From Sphingobacterium athyrii (lineage in GTDB: Bacteria; Bacteroidota; Bacteroidia; Sphingobacteriales; Sphingobacteriaceae): 64,000 nt of DNA. Shown here in pieces: positions 19,073 through 27,958 of this stretch. The notes beneath the pieces are model-generated. The model was not told the DNA's origin and did not search any database. It worked only from the letters and a program-made list of their open reading frames with translations. A program made the translations under genes and the position numbers. The DNA lies in assembly GCF_003071065.1 (NCBI RefSeq), contig NZ_QCXX01000006.1, positions 186,001-250,000 of the forward strand, read 5' to 3'. Position 1 is the first letter of the stretch, and each line of letters starts with the position of its first letter.

Positions 19073-20221
19073 CTACTTGGTCGTATTGTCTGGACGCAAG
19101 TGTGCCGGCATTAGTGTTGGGAAGGTCCACGCAAAATGATTTTTTTTGTAGACCACGGGACGATAAATGGAGAGGTACGAATCAAATTCAGGCGTATGAT
19201 AAATATCCTTCATGGCTTCGAACAGATTGGAAGGCCAGACTCCCACTGTCCTGTCCTGAATGTCAACATCAGGATTCTTAAACCAAGGCCATGTTGTCGG
19301 ATGTTGATTGTAATAATATAAATAATCTATGGCCCGCTTGATTGATTTTCCATCCTTCGTTGCTGCAAAAAGGTTTTCTCCCGTGGCGTTGTGTATGCAC
19401 CACATGGAGGCTGTCAATGGAGCCAAAGAAAAGTACGTATACCATAAACCTTTCTCACCCCGTTTTACTTCTTCGATAAGGTGACCATCTGCTGCGATCT
19501 TTTCAAAAAGATCAGTCTTGATTAAGGCTATTGTAAAAGAAAGCTCTTTTTGGTCATCAAGAAAATTTGCTGAAAGTAGATTAGCAAATCTTGCCCAATC
19601 AGCAATATTATTGGGTCTTTCACGTAGGAAATGTGTCGCTTTTTGATAGACGTTCATAGTCCAGGCCTTAAAATGATCACGGTCGTTCTTCGTCCAAAGA
19701 GGATCGTTTTTAAGTAATTCAGCTGCGATCATTAATCCGGCACCAGCATAAGAAAGTACAACGGGTCCGTCAAAATCAGAATATTTTTTATTGATTGTGG
19801 CCCAGGAGTTGATGAAATATAGGGCTTTGGATGCATATTTCTCCTCACCGTTTAAGGTATAGGCTAAGGCAGTACAATAGGCCGCAAAAGCATCCGCATG
19901 GAGTTTTTTTGCCATGGCACGTTGGCCTTCTTTATCGCTGTAGAAGCCAGGTACACTAAAATCCTCGACAGCATGATGGTCGGCCAATAAAAGAGAGTCG
20001 GCCAGTATAATCAACTGCTTGTATGCAGTATATACCGGTTCGGATTTTTTGCTGATTTGGGATTTGACATCATGGATCTGGGTAATTGGGTGCATTAAGG
20101 ATTGGGCATGACCATGTGTGGGTCTGATAAATAGGCCGGCTAGCAACAAGGTTAATCCTAATTTTAGAAATTGGGTGGTTCGGACCTGGAGGCCGAAAAA
20201 TAAGTATATGAAATTTTGCAT
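19073..20221 (-). CDS. Alginate-lyase-superfamily exported protein (polysaccharide lyase candidate)
   Basis: A 382-aa exported protein with an N-terminal hydrophobic segment (about 20-33) ending THGHAQ. The rest is an alpha-helical (alpha/alpha)-barrel pattern of the alginate lyase superfamily (Pfam Alginate_lyase, containing PL5- and PL38-like enzymes): AAYCTALAYTLNGEEKYASK, ALYFINSWA, RPNNIADWARF and a Tyr-containing GLWYTYFSLAPL segment. PL5 enzymes carry Asn-Asn-His at the first active-site position; here it reads Asn-Asn-Ile, so the chemistry may differ. It is convergent with the fructan operon and divergent from the ECF sigma gene. A role with the GH88 uronyl hydrolase downstream is an inference: a lyase makes the unsaturated uronides that GH88 enzymes cleave. 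Confidence 0.78.
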   Translation of the reverse strand: MQNFIYLFFGLQVRTTQFLKLGLTLLLAGLFIRPTHGHAQSLMHPITQIHDVKSQISKKSEPVYTAYKQLIILADSLLLADHHAVEDFSVPGFYSDKEGQRAMAKKLHADAFAAYCTALAYTLNGEEKYASKALYFINSWATINKKYSDFDGPVVLSYAGAGLMIAAELLKNDPLWTKNDRDHFKAWTMNVYQKATHFLRERPNNIADWARFANLLSANFLDDQKELSFTIALIKTDLFEKIAADGHLIEEVKRGEKGLWYTYFSLAPLTASMWCIHNATGENLFAATKDGKSIKRAIDYLYYYNQHPTTWPWFKNPDVDIQDRTVGVWPSNLFEAMKDIYHTPEFDSYLSIYRPVVYKKNHFAWTFPTLMPAHLRPDNTTK

Positions 20222-20377
20222 GGTTTTAAATGGATATATTAATTGATTGATTATGCAGCTATGGGGGGTATTAGCTCCTGCAAATTAAGAAAAAATACCA
20301 CAAGTTTGTAGGGATTCAGAAATTTGATTTGAAATATTGCAGCGAAGTAATTAACTTCATACCTAGAATAATCAATT

Positions 20378-20977
20378 ATGGACATCGATCAAAATCTGCC
20401 TGAGAAGGAACTCTTGTGCCAACTCCATCATGGAGATATGCAGGCCTTTGATATTTTGTACCATCGTTATAGCCAAATTATTTACGCCAATATTCTTAAG
20501 TTTCTAAAAGATGAAACTAGCGCCGAAGACTTACTTCAGGATGTTTTTCTACGTATTTGGGAAAATAGATCAAAAATAGATCCTGAGCAATCTTTCGCAG
20601 CATTTCTGTTTACCTGTTCGCGTAATATTACTTTTAATTTCAAACGACGACTGAAATTGGAGATGGAATCTGAGATCCAGCTCGCCTACGGGGCATCGGA
20701 ATCCGAGAATACCATTGATAAAGTGCTGGAATCAAAGGAGGCCATGGCCCTGGTTGAAGACTTGTTGAGCAGATTGCCCAAACAACGCCAAAAGATATTC
20801 AGGCTATCTAAGCTAGAAGGTAAAAGCTATCAGGAGATTGCGGAAGAAATGGGTATTTCTATTGCTACTGTTCGTGACCATATTGTCAAGGCAAATAAGT
20901 TTATCCGAAGCGGTGCACTGCAGGACAATGGTTTCTCGGCCTTGTTACTGATTCTGCTTCTCCATTCTGCACATTAA
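20378..20977 (+). CDS. ECF-type RNA polymerase sigma factor
   Basis: A 199-aa extracytoplasmic-function sigma factor of the large Bacteroidota group that works with FecR-type anti-sigma factors. Region 2 spans about residues 22-95 (MQAFDILYHRYSQIIY, EDLLQDVFLRIWENR, FLFTCSRNITFNFKRR). Region 4 spans about 128-180 (LPKQRQKIFRLSKLEGKSYQEIA, then the helix-turn-helix ISIATVRDHIVKANKFI). It lies 67 bp upstream of the anti-sigma gene and starts the cluster that includes the STN-bearing SusC, its likely sensor. It is expected to activate the SusC/SusD and hydrolase genes downstream. Confidence 0.93.
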   Translation: MDIDQNLPEKELLCQLHHGDMQAFDILYHRYSQIIYANILKFLKDETSAEDLLQDVFLRIWENRSKIDPEQSFAAFLFTCSRNITFNFKRRLKLEMESEIQLAYGASESENTIDKVLESKEAMALVEDLLSRLPKQRQKIFRLSKLEGKSYQEIAEEMGISIATVRDHIVKANKFIRSGALQDNGFSALLLILLLHSAH

Positions 20978-21044
20978 AAAAAATTTTTTTCTAGAGCAGA
21001 CCTTTATTCCATGCTGTGTGTATTTACTTTAAAAATACAGCTCA

Positions 21045-22319
21045 GTGGAGACCAATAAATCTAAAATAGACCAATTACTTCAAAAATATAAGGAAGGGAA
21101 CTGTTCGCTTGAGGAGATCGAATGGCTACAGCACGCGCTTTCTACTGCTGATATCCATGGTCAGGATGCCATCGACCAAGCCATAGTCGCTAATTTACTG
21201 CAGCCTTCTTCTGTAGAGAAAATGAGCGAATCTAGGCAGAAAATAATGCTTGAAAACATCAAAGAGCAAATTCAGCGGAGGGCCGAAGATAGCGATAAGA
21301 TATCCGATATGGGTGCAGAAAGTATCGTTCCGATGCAAAAGAAAACCATATTTTCTATTCGATGGCTATACTGGACTGCTGCGGCTTGTCTACTGCTCTT
21401 TGTTTTTTCAACGGTATTTTGGCGGCAGCAGACGAGTCCTGTTCAGATGGATGGCAACCTGGCTGGGATACAGGATACAATGAAGGATATCGTACAGCCT
21501 GGCGGAAACCGTGCGACACTTCGTTTGGCGGACGGTACACTTCTGGAGCTTGATAAGCAAGCATCCGGGATTGTTATGGGCGAAAGTATTACCTACGAAA
21601 ATGGGAAATCTATTGCTTCCGCCACATTAGGTAAAGAGAGGATGACAGTAGATCCGAGCAAGGTTATGTTGGAGTTAACCACTCCGTTGGGCGGGATGTA
21701 CCAGATTACTTTACCTGATGGTACAAAAGTGTGGCTCAATGCGGCCTCATCTTTAAAATATCCGATGAGCTTTGCCAAAAATGAACGAAAAGTTATCCTG
21801 CTGGGCGAGGCTTTTTTTGAGGTGACCAAAGATAGTTCACGACCTTTCAAAGTGCAGAGTAAAGGACAGGAAATTGAGGTGCTTGGAACCGCGTTTAATG
21901 TAAATGCATATCCCGAAAATACGACGATCAAGACGACCTTAATCACAGGGAAGGTTAAATTATCAAAGGAAAATCATGCCACGCTGCCGATATACTTGAA
22001 GCCGGGACAACAATCGACCAATACCAATAGCGGAAATATACAAGTTGCAAATGTGGATACAGCACCCTTCACTGCTTGGAAAGATGGCCTGTTTTATTTT
22101 GATGAAACACCACTGTCGGAAGCATTGCAGCAGATTGGTCGCTGGTATAATGTAGAAGTGAGATACAAAGCCGAAGTGCCGCAGACGCATTTCTATGGTC
22201 GTATAAAACGAAGCAAGCCACTCCGGGAAGTACTCGAAGTATTGGAAGAAGGTGGGCTGCATTTTGAGCTGAACAAAAAACAGGAAAAAAATATCTTATT
22301 GGTGACACCATTGCAATAA
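21045..22319 (+). CDS. FecR-family anti-sigma factor
   Basis: A 424-aa single-pass inner-membrane regulator. The cytoplasmic N-terminal part (1-105) would bind the sigma factor. A transmembrane helix (about 106-125, WLYWTAAACLLLFVFS) is followed by the FecR domain (about 150-320, with MYQITLPDGTKVWLNAASSL and a VLGTAFNVNAYP segment) and a C-terminal secretin/STN-binding-like domain (about 345-424, FYFDETPLSEALQQIGRWYN). Translation appears to start at GTG (21045): no upstream in-frame ATG exists and the next ATG, codon 60, would remove much of the sigma-binding region. It should pass the signal from the STN domain of the downstream SusC to the ECF sigma factor. Confidence 0.92.
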   Translation: METNKSKIDQLLQKYKEGNCSLEEIEWLQHALSTADIHGQDAIDQAIVANLLQPSSVEKMSESRQKIMLENIKEQIQRRAEDSDKISDMGAESIVPMQKKTIFSIRWLYWTAAACLLLFVFSTVFWRQQTSPVQMDGNLAGIQDTMKDIVQPGGNRATLRLADGTLLELDKQASGIVMGESITYENGKSIASATLGKERMTVDPSKVMLELTTPLGGMYQITLPDGTKVWLNAASSLKYPMSFAKNERKVILLGEAFFEVTKDSSRPFKVQSKGQEIEVLGTAFNVNAYPENTTIKTTLITGKVKLSKENHATLPIYLKPGQQSTNTNSGNIQVANVDTAPFTAWKDGLFYFDETPLSEALQQIGRWYNVEVRYKAEVPQTHFYGRIKRSKPLREVLEVLEEGGLHFELNKKQEKNILLVTPLQ

Positions 22320-22397
22320 TAACCCTAAATACTGATGAAAAAAGAAATGATCATGGATTCAACCTAAGCTGGAGAAGGGTATAGGCAAGACAAAAAG

Positions 22398-22419
22398 GGC
22401 AGTGCTGGGGGGCACTGCC
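22398..22419 (+). terminator. Hairpin between the anti-sigma and SusC genes
   Basis: GGCAGTGC (22398-22405) pairs with GCACTGCC (22412-22419) around a 6-base G-rich loop, 78 bp after the anti-sigma stop. There is only a weak T stretch after it. It may partly separate the regulatory pair from the transport and enzyme operon, which would then be read from its own ECF-dependent promoter in 22420-22505. I cannot locate that promoter. Confidence 0.45.
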
Positions 22420-22505
22420 TTGAATTGGATGCATATACTTACAAGTATTGCCCGAGGGCAAATTTTTGATAACCATTTATAAATAAATACAAACCGTACA
22501 AACAT

Positions 22506-25500
22506 ATGATTTTTTATCCATTTGTTAGGCTACACCCGTGGAGTTTAACTTTACGAAGTATACTGATTATGAAATTGATCGTACTCATTTCCTTGCTGAC
22601 CACCATGCAACTGTTTGCTGAGGGAAATGCGCAGACCATAAACTTAACCGCTAAGCATGTGACCTTAAATCAGGTAATGCGCGATATCCAAAAACAAAGC
22701 GGGTTTAATTTTTTCTTAAATGGCAAGTCCTTGGCCCAGACTCGTTTGTCTGTCAATATACAACATGCCAAATTGGAAGATGCGCTAAACGCCATTGTAA
22801 CGCCACTGAATCTGGAGTGGGTCAAAAAAGACGAGGTAATCGTGATAAAACCCAAAAGAAAGCTGCTAAATACCGACCGAAAAGAAGTTCTACAGCGGAG
22901 CATTGGCGGTAAAGTCGTGAATGGCAAGGGACAGGCTGTCGTAGGAGCCACTATTATGGTGAAAGGGACCAATATCTCCACGATCACGGACCAAGAGGGA
23001 AGGTTCACCATTCAGTTACCTGCTACGAATGGCATCTTGGTATTTTCGAATGTGGGCTACCAGCGTTTGGAAAAAAGTGTCACTGGAAATGACGAATTAA
23101 GTATTGTGCTTCAGGAGGAGGTGAACGGTCTGGACGAGGTTGTTGTTGTGGGATACGGAAGCCAGAAACGCGCAAATGTGATTGGCGCTGTATCAACCGT
23201 GAGCGGAAGTTCAGTAGAAAACCGGTCAACGTCCACGCTTACGTCTTCCTTGGCTGGACTCGCGGCCGGCGTGAATGTACAGACCACAACAGGAAAACCG
23301 GGGGCAGACGGTGCTAATATCCTTATTCGTGGAAAGGGAACATTAAACAATACCTCACCCTTGGTGGTTATCGATGGTATCGTGGGATCCATGGATGCTG
23401 TCAATCCCAACGATGTGGAGTCGATTTCGATTTTAAAAGATGCTGCGACGGCAGCAATTTATGGATCTTTAGGTTCAAATGGTGTTATTTTAATTACGAC
23501 AAAAAAAGGCGCCAAGGGAAAAAATAATGTGTCCTATACGGGCATGGTTTCGATGCTTCGACCCAATAATGTGCCCGAATTTATCACCGACTATGCCCAG
23601 CATATGCGCCTTGTCAATGAAGGCTTCAAGAATTTGGGGCAGGCGGCTGTTTATACGGATGCAACGATCAATCTCTGGGAAGAAGCAAAGAAAAATCCAA
23701 ACGGGCTAACCGAATTTGGTATTCCCAATAAAGTCGCTTATCCGAATACCAATTGGGGCGATGTGCTTTTTGGACAACGCAAACTTTTACAAAATCACAA
23801 TCTTTCCTTAAATGGTGGCAACGAGAATACGCAATACCTCTTTTCAGTAGGCTATTTCAACAATCCGGGGACGATGCCCGAAACTGGCGCGGACAAGATC
23901 CGTATGCGTATAAACTTACAGTCCAAAGTCGCCAAGTTTTTGACTGTAGGCACCCAGACCTTTGGCGATATGCAGAATTTGAGTGTGGCCGATGTGGTTA
24001 CTGCATATTCCTATCTGACCCAAACTGTGCCCGGAGTGTATCCTTATTACAATGGTGTCTATGGTTTCCCGGCTGCTGCCGAAGAATCGGCCACTGCAAA
24101 TAATGCCTTGGCTTTTCTAAATGGGATGAGCGGGAAGAACCAGGTCAATCGATTCAATACCACAGTATTTGCAAAATTAAATTTAATGAAAGGGCTGGAG
24201 TTTGAATCAAAGGTAAATTATAACCATACGTACACCGAAACCAATTCCCATCAGGTTCCTTATGAAAAATGGAATTTTGCAACAAACAAATTGAGTACAG
24301 CGGCGCTATCGTCAGGACAAATAACAACGCAATATGGTGTGACTAAGAACTACAACGTGATCATCGATAATGTATTGCGTTATTCAGGATCATTTGGTAA
24401 ACACGATGTGGGGGGGATTTTGGGGTACAATGAACAGTATTTCAACCAATATAATATTGGTGCGGCCAAACTGGGACTTGTGCATCCCGACTTGACGACA
24501 TTTAATTCGGCGACAACAATGAGTTCCATTACAGGCGATGAGCTTGATTACGGTTTGCGGTCCTTTTTTGGCCGTGCCAATTATGCATACGATAATAAAT
24601 ACCTCGCCGAAGCGGTGGTACGGTACGATGGGTCATCGCGATTTGGCACCGCCAAACGTTGGGGCTTCTTCCCGGCCTTCTCCGCGGGATGGCGTGTTTC
24701 GGAGGAATCTTTTATGAGTCCGCTCAAATCCTTTCTGAATGATTTGCGGCTAAGAGCCTCCTGGGGGAAAACCGGAAATAATGCATCTCCGGGTAATTAC
24801 GATCATCTTCCGTCATATGGTACTGTAAATTACTCATTCAATAATCAGGCTGTCCGTGGTTTGGCACAGACTAAGTTGGGAAATGACCTGCTGCACTGGG
24901 AAACGACCACCACGACAAATGTTGGCTTTACAGCGACAGCATTGAAAAATAAATTGACAGTCGAGTTTGATGCCTACCGCGCTTACACAGATGGAATTTT
25001 ATACGTCCCGACTATTCCTGCGACAACAGGGACCGCTACAGCAGCAACGATGAATATTGCCGAAGTCAGCAAACGGGGGATTGAATTGACCTTAGGATAC
25101 CAAGATAAAATCAGCGATTTTAAATATGGAATATCAGCCAACTTCGCCTATAATACCAATCGGGTAGAAAAATATAAAGGGGCATTGTCGGAGGGCTATG
25201 TCACTGATGCCGCAGGTAATCGGGTTTATCAGTCAAATATCGGCATGGTTTCTAACGGGGTAAACCAGCGGATTCTGGAAGGGCACGAAATCAATGAATT
25301 CTACTTGTACAATGTGTACCGTGGATCAGGAAACCATTTTCTAACGGATGGTGCTGTTGATAAAAATGGTGGACCGCGCGACGGTATGATCCGCACCGAG
25401 CAGGATATGGCCTGGTTAAAGGCCATGGTCGCAGCAGGCTATTTGTTTCAGCCTGCAGATGGCATAGACCCTACCAAGATCTGGTATGGTGATTTGATTT

Positions 25501-26105
25501 ATTCGGATATGAACGGGGACGGTATTTATGGAAATGTGTATGACCAAAAGTTTATGGGCAAAAGGGCAACACCGTCATTCAATTATGGTCTTACTATCAA
25601 CATGGCCTATAAAGGATTTGATGCGTCTATGATCTGGTCCGCTTCTTCAGGCATGTCGTATTATTGGAATGAACTTTATCTCAATTCATCCATCGTGGCG
25701 CAGGGTAAATCGGTACCGGCATTGGTCGCTAACGACCATTATTATTATAATCCTGCAAATCCCTCAGATCCCAACAATCGGATCGATGGTTATTATCCAC
25801 GCTTAAAAGGCGTGACTGACGCACAGAATGGACGTACCAGCGATTATTACTTGTATAACGCTTCTTTTGTGAAGCTGAGAAATCTTCAGTTGGGCTACAC
25901 CCTTCCTGAAAGCTTAGCGAGCCGTTTATCGATCGCTAAACTCCGGATTTATTTAGCTGGCGAAAACTTGCTGACATGGACGAAGTTCCCGGGACTGGAT
26001 CCGGAAATTGGACCAGCAAGTAACGACCCATCGTTGATCAACTCTTCTGTTGTAAACTACCCAACGATGCGCCAATATTCACTGGGTTTGAATCTAACTT
26101 TTTAA
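22506..26105 (+). CDS. SusC-family TonB-dependent transporter with STN signalling domain
   Basis: A 1199-aa outer-membrane transporter. In order: signal peptide ending near NAQ (41-43), STN domain (about 44-116, TINLTAKHVTLNQVMRDIQ to EVIVIKP), carboxypeptidase-regulatory-like domain (about 133-205), TonB-box region LDEVVVVGYG (209-218), plug, and a barrel ending in SLGLNLTF. The STN domain is the periplasmic contact for FecR-type anti-sigma factors. This is the only SusC protein of the five here that has one, in accord with the sigma/anti-sigma genes directly upstream. The start could also be the internal ATG at residue 22 (MKLIVLIS), which leaves a compact signal peptide. The substrate is inferred from the GH88/GH29 genes downstream. 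Confidence 0.93.
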   Translation: MIFYPFVRLHPWSLTLRSILIMKLIVLISLLTTMQLFAEGNAQTINLTAKHVTLNQVMRDIQKQSGFNFFLNGKSLAQTRLSVNIQHAKLEDALNAIVTPLNLEWVKKDEVIVIKPKRKLLNTDRKEVLQRSIGGKVVNGKGQAVVGATIMVKGTNISTITDQEGRFTIQLPATNGILVFSNVGYQRLEKSVTGNDELSIVLQEEVNGLDEVVVVGYGSQKRANVIGAVSTVSGSSVENRSTSTLTSSLAGLAAGVNVQTTTGKPGADGANILIRGKGTLNNTSPLVVIDGIVGSMDAVNPNDVESISILKDAATAAIYGSLGSNGVILITTKKGAKGKNNVSYTGMVSMLRPNNVPEFITDYAQHMRLVNEGFKNLGQAAVYTDATINLWEEAKKNPNGLTEFGIPNKVAYPNTNWGDVLFGQRKLLQNHNLSLNGGNENTQYLFSVGYFNNPGTMPETGADKIRMRINLQSKVAKFLTVGTQTFGDMQNLSVADVVTAYSYLTQTVPGVYPYYNGVYGFPAAAEESATANNALAFLNGMSGKNQVNRFNTTVFAKLNLMKGLEFESKVNYNHTYTETNSHQVPYEKWNFATNKLSTAALSSGQITTQYGVTKNYNVIIDNVLRYSGSFGKHDVGGILGYNEQYFNQYNIGAAKLGLVHPDLTTFNSATTMSSITGDELDYGLRSFFGRANYAYDNKYLAEAVVRYDGSSRFGTAKRWGFFPAFSAGWRVSEESFMSPLKSFLNDLRLRASWGKTGNNASPGNYDHLPSYGTVNYSFNNQAVRGLAQTKLGNDLLHWETTTTTNVGFTATALKNKLTVEFDAYRAYTDGILYVPTIPATTGTATAATMNIAEVSKRGIELTLGYQDKISDFKYGISANFAYNTNRVEKYKGALSEGYVTDAAGNRVYQSNIGMVSNGVNQRILEGHEINEFYLYNVYRGSGNHFLTDGAVDKNGGPRDGMIRTEQDMAWLKAMVAAGYLFQPADGIDPTKIWYGDLIYSDMNGDGIYGNVYDQKFMGKRATPSFNYGLTINMAYKGFDASMIWSASSGMSYYWNELYLNSSIVAQGKSVPALVANDHYYYNPANPSDPNNRIDGYYPRLKGVTDAQNGRTSDYYLYNASFVKLRNLQLGYTLPESLASRLSIAKLRIYLAGENLLTWTKFPGLDPEIGPASNDPSLINSSVVNYPTMRQYSLGLNLTF

Positions 26106-26110
26106 TCCGA

Positions 26111-27886
26111 ATGAGAACAATGAAAAAGATGAAAAAATTTCTGGCGATTGTATTGCTAACAAGTATAGTGGGGTGTAAAAAAGATCTTTTGGATACCTCT
26201 CCGTATTCATCGGTCTCCACTGAAACGATGTGGACAACCGATAATTTAACAGATTTGGGCGTTGCGGGAATCTATAGTTCCTTTCGACTCTTAATGGGGC
26301 ATAGCGGATTGATTTCGCCTTATGAGCTCTATCAGTTTGACCGTTTCTCCTACACTGGGCAGGCACGTTTTGATGAACCCTTATTGACAGGGACCATCAC
26401 TGCGGGCGATCCCTTATTTATGAATGTTTGGAAGATCCAATACGAAGGTATTCAGCGGGCAAACGACGCTTTGAAAAATATTCCCATAAAGTCGCCTTCA
26501 ACAGCAGAAAAGAAAGCGAAATATATAGCCGAAGCTAAATTTCTACGCGCTTACTTTTACTTTCGACTCAATCAACTTTACAAAGGAGTACCTATTTACC
26601 TTGAGCCTTTTACGGCGGTCGAGGCCATCAAAGGGCGTAGTTCGGAAGATGAGGTCTGGAATCAAATATTGGCTGACTTGAACGATTGTATTGCGGAAAC
26701 TAATTTTCCGGATCGTTATCCCGCGGGCAATGGGAATTATGGACATGCAACAAAGGCGGCGGCTTATGCCTTACGGGGTAAAGTGTATCTCTATCGAAAA
26801 GATTGGGCAAAGGCTGCAGCTGATTTTCAAAAAGTAAAAGATGCTGGCCACACACTCTTCGCTGATTATAAAGCTTTGTTTAAGGAAGCCAATGAGCAAT
26901 GTCCTGAGATGATTTTTTCCATTCAGCATCGGAGTGAGTCAGGCTATGGAAATAATATGCAATTGTTTTGCGGTTGGCCGTCAGTCTATTCGCGGGGCTG
27001 GAATTATTACATGCCTTCACCACATTTGGTCGATCTCTATGAAAATAATGACGGTTCTAAATTTGAATGGGATAAAATCATTCCCGGATATAGCAGTTTA
27101 ACTGAAAATGAAAGAGAAGTCTTTTTTCTACGCAACAACCTGACGGAGGCTGAGAAAGCGGCCGCGGCATTGAGAGGAGCAAAGATGAGCCTATATCTGC
27201 CGCAAGGTAATGAAGAGCGTATCAAAAAAGCCTATGAAAACCGTGACCCTCGTTTGCAGGCCAATGTCGTGACGCCTTATTCGACTTTTAGGGGCGCCTA
27301 TAATTTTACCAATGTAGAAAGTCTTCAATTTATGCGCTGGCCATTTCGTGGACAGGCACAGGTAGATGGCGATATTCAGAGTGATACACAGATCAATTTC
27401 TTTTATTTCTACCGAAAATTTGTTGCGGAAGGAGTCAATGAGATTGTGGACCGTAATTATGGTCCCATTGATTTTCCGATTTTCCGCTATGCCGACGTAT
27501 TGCTGATGTGGGCTGAAGCATTGAATGAAGACGGGAAATTGAATGAGGCTATTGCAAAAGTCAACGAAGTACGGCAGCGAGCTGGTGTCGCGCTTTTAAA
27601 TTCAAATGCTGCAACGGCTGTTGGGGGAAAGGATGACTTACGCCTGCGTATTCGCAATGAACGTCGTGTGGAGTTCCCGAATGAAGGAATCAATTACTTC
27701 GACGAACTGCGCTGGGGAACTTGGAAAGAGAAGGTGTTTCAAACTGGCAATGGACGTAAACAGATCTGGGGAACAAATGTTGGGAATTACAGCTATAAGG
27801 GCGATTTCTTGACCGTATGGCCTATCCCTACCTCCGAAATACAGATGAACGTGAACTTGGTGCAAAATCCGGGTTGGATCGACTAG
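26111..27886 (+). CDS. SusD-family lipoprotein of the ECF-controlled locus
   Basis: A 591-aa SusD-type surface glycan-binding lipoprotein, 5 bp after the SusC stop. Lipobox IVGC with lipidated Cys22 counted from the first Met; starts at residue 4 or 7 are equally possible. Family motifs: KDLLDTSPYSSVSTETMWTT at the mature N-terminus, the KFLRAYFYFRLNQLYKGVPI helix, IRNERRVEFPNEGINYFDELRWG, and the ending VWPIPTSEIQMN...QNPGW. It is longer than the other SusD proteins here, with an insert around residues 290-390. A hairpin follows the gene before the GH88-GH29 fusion. Confidence 0.92.
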   Translation: MRTMKKMKKFLAIVLLTSIVGCKKDLLDTSPYSSVSTETMWTTDNLTDLGVAGIYSSFRLLMGHSGLISPYELYQFDRFSYTGQARFDEPLLTGTITAGDPLFMNVWKIQYEGIQRANDALKNIPIKSPSTAEKKAKYIAEAKFLRAYFYFRLNQLYKGVPIYLEPFTAVEAIKGRSSEDEVWNQILADLNDCIAETNFPDRYPAGNGNYGHATKAAAYALRGKVYLYRKDWAKAAADFQKVKDAGHTLFADYKALFKEANEQCPEMIFSIQHRSESGYGNNMQLFCGWPSVYSRGWNYYMPSPHLVDLYENNDGSKFEWDKIIPGYSSLTENEREVFFLRNNLTEAEKAAAALRGAKMSLYLPQGNEERIKKAYENRDPRLQANVVTPYSTFRGAYNFTNVESLQFMRWPFRGQAQVDGDIQSDTQINFFYFYRKFVAEGVNEIVDRNYGPIDFPIFRYADVLLMWAEALNEDGKLNEAIAKVNEVRQRAGVALLNSNAATAVGGKDDLRLRIRNERRVEFPNEGINYFDELRWGTWKEKVFQTGNGRKQIWGTNVGNYSYKGDFLTVWPIPTSEIQMNVNLVQNPGWID

Positions 27887-27900
27887 TTTTTGTAAAATAA

Positions 27901-27937
27901 AACCGGGGAGTGAGGCTATTTGGAGCTATCCCCGGTT
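27901..27937 (+). repeat. Inverted repeat between SusD and the GH88-GH29 gene
   Basis: AACCGGGGA (27901-27909) and its exact complement TCCCCGGTT (27929-27937) flank a 19-base loop, 14 bp after the SusD stop and 21 bp before the next start codon. No T run follows. It is more likely an mRNA-stabilising or attenuating hairpin that sets the SusC/SusD to enzyme ratio than a full terminator. Confidence 0.5.
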
Positions 27938-27958
27938 CCATATAAAATAAACCTAAAC

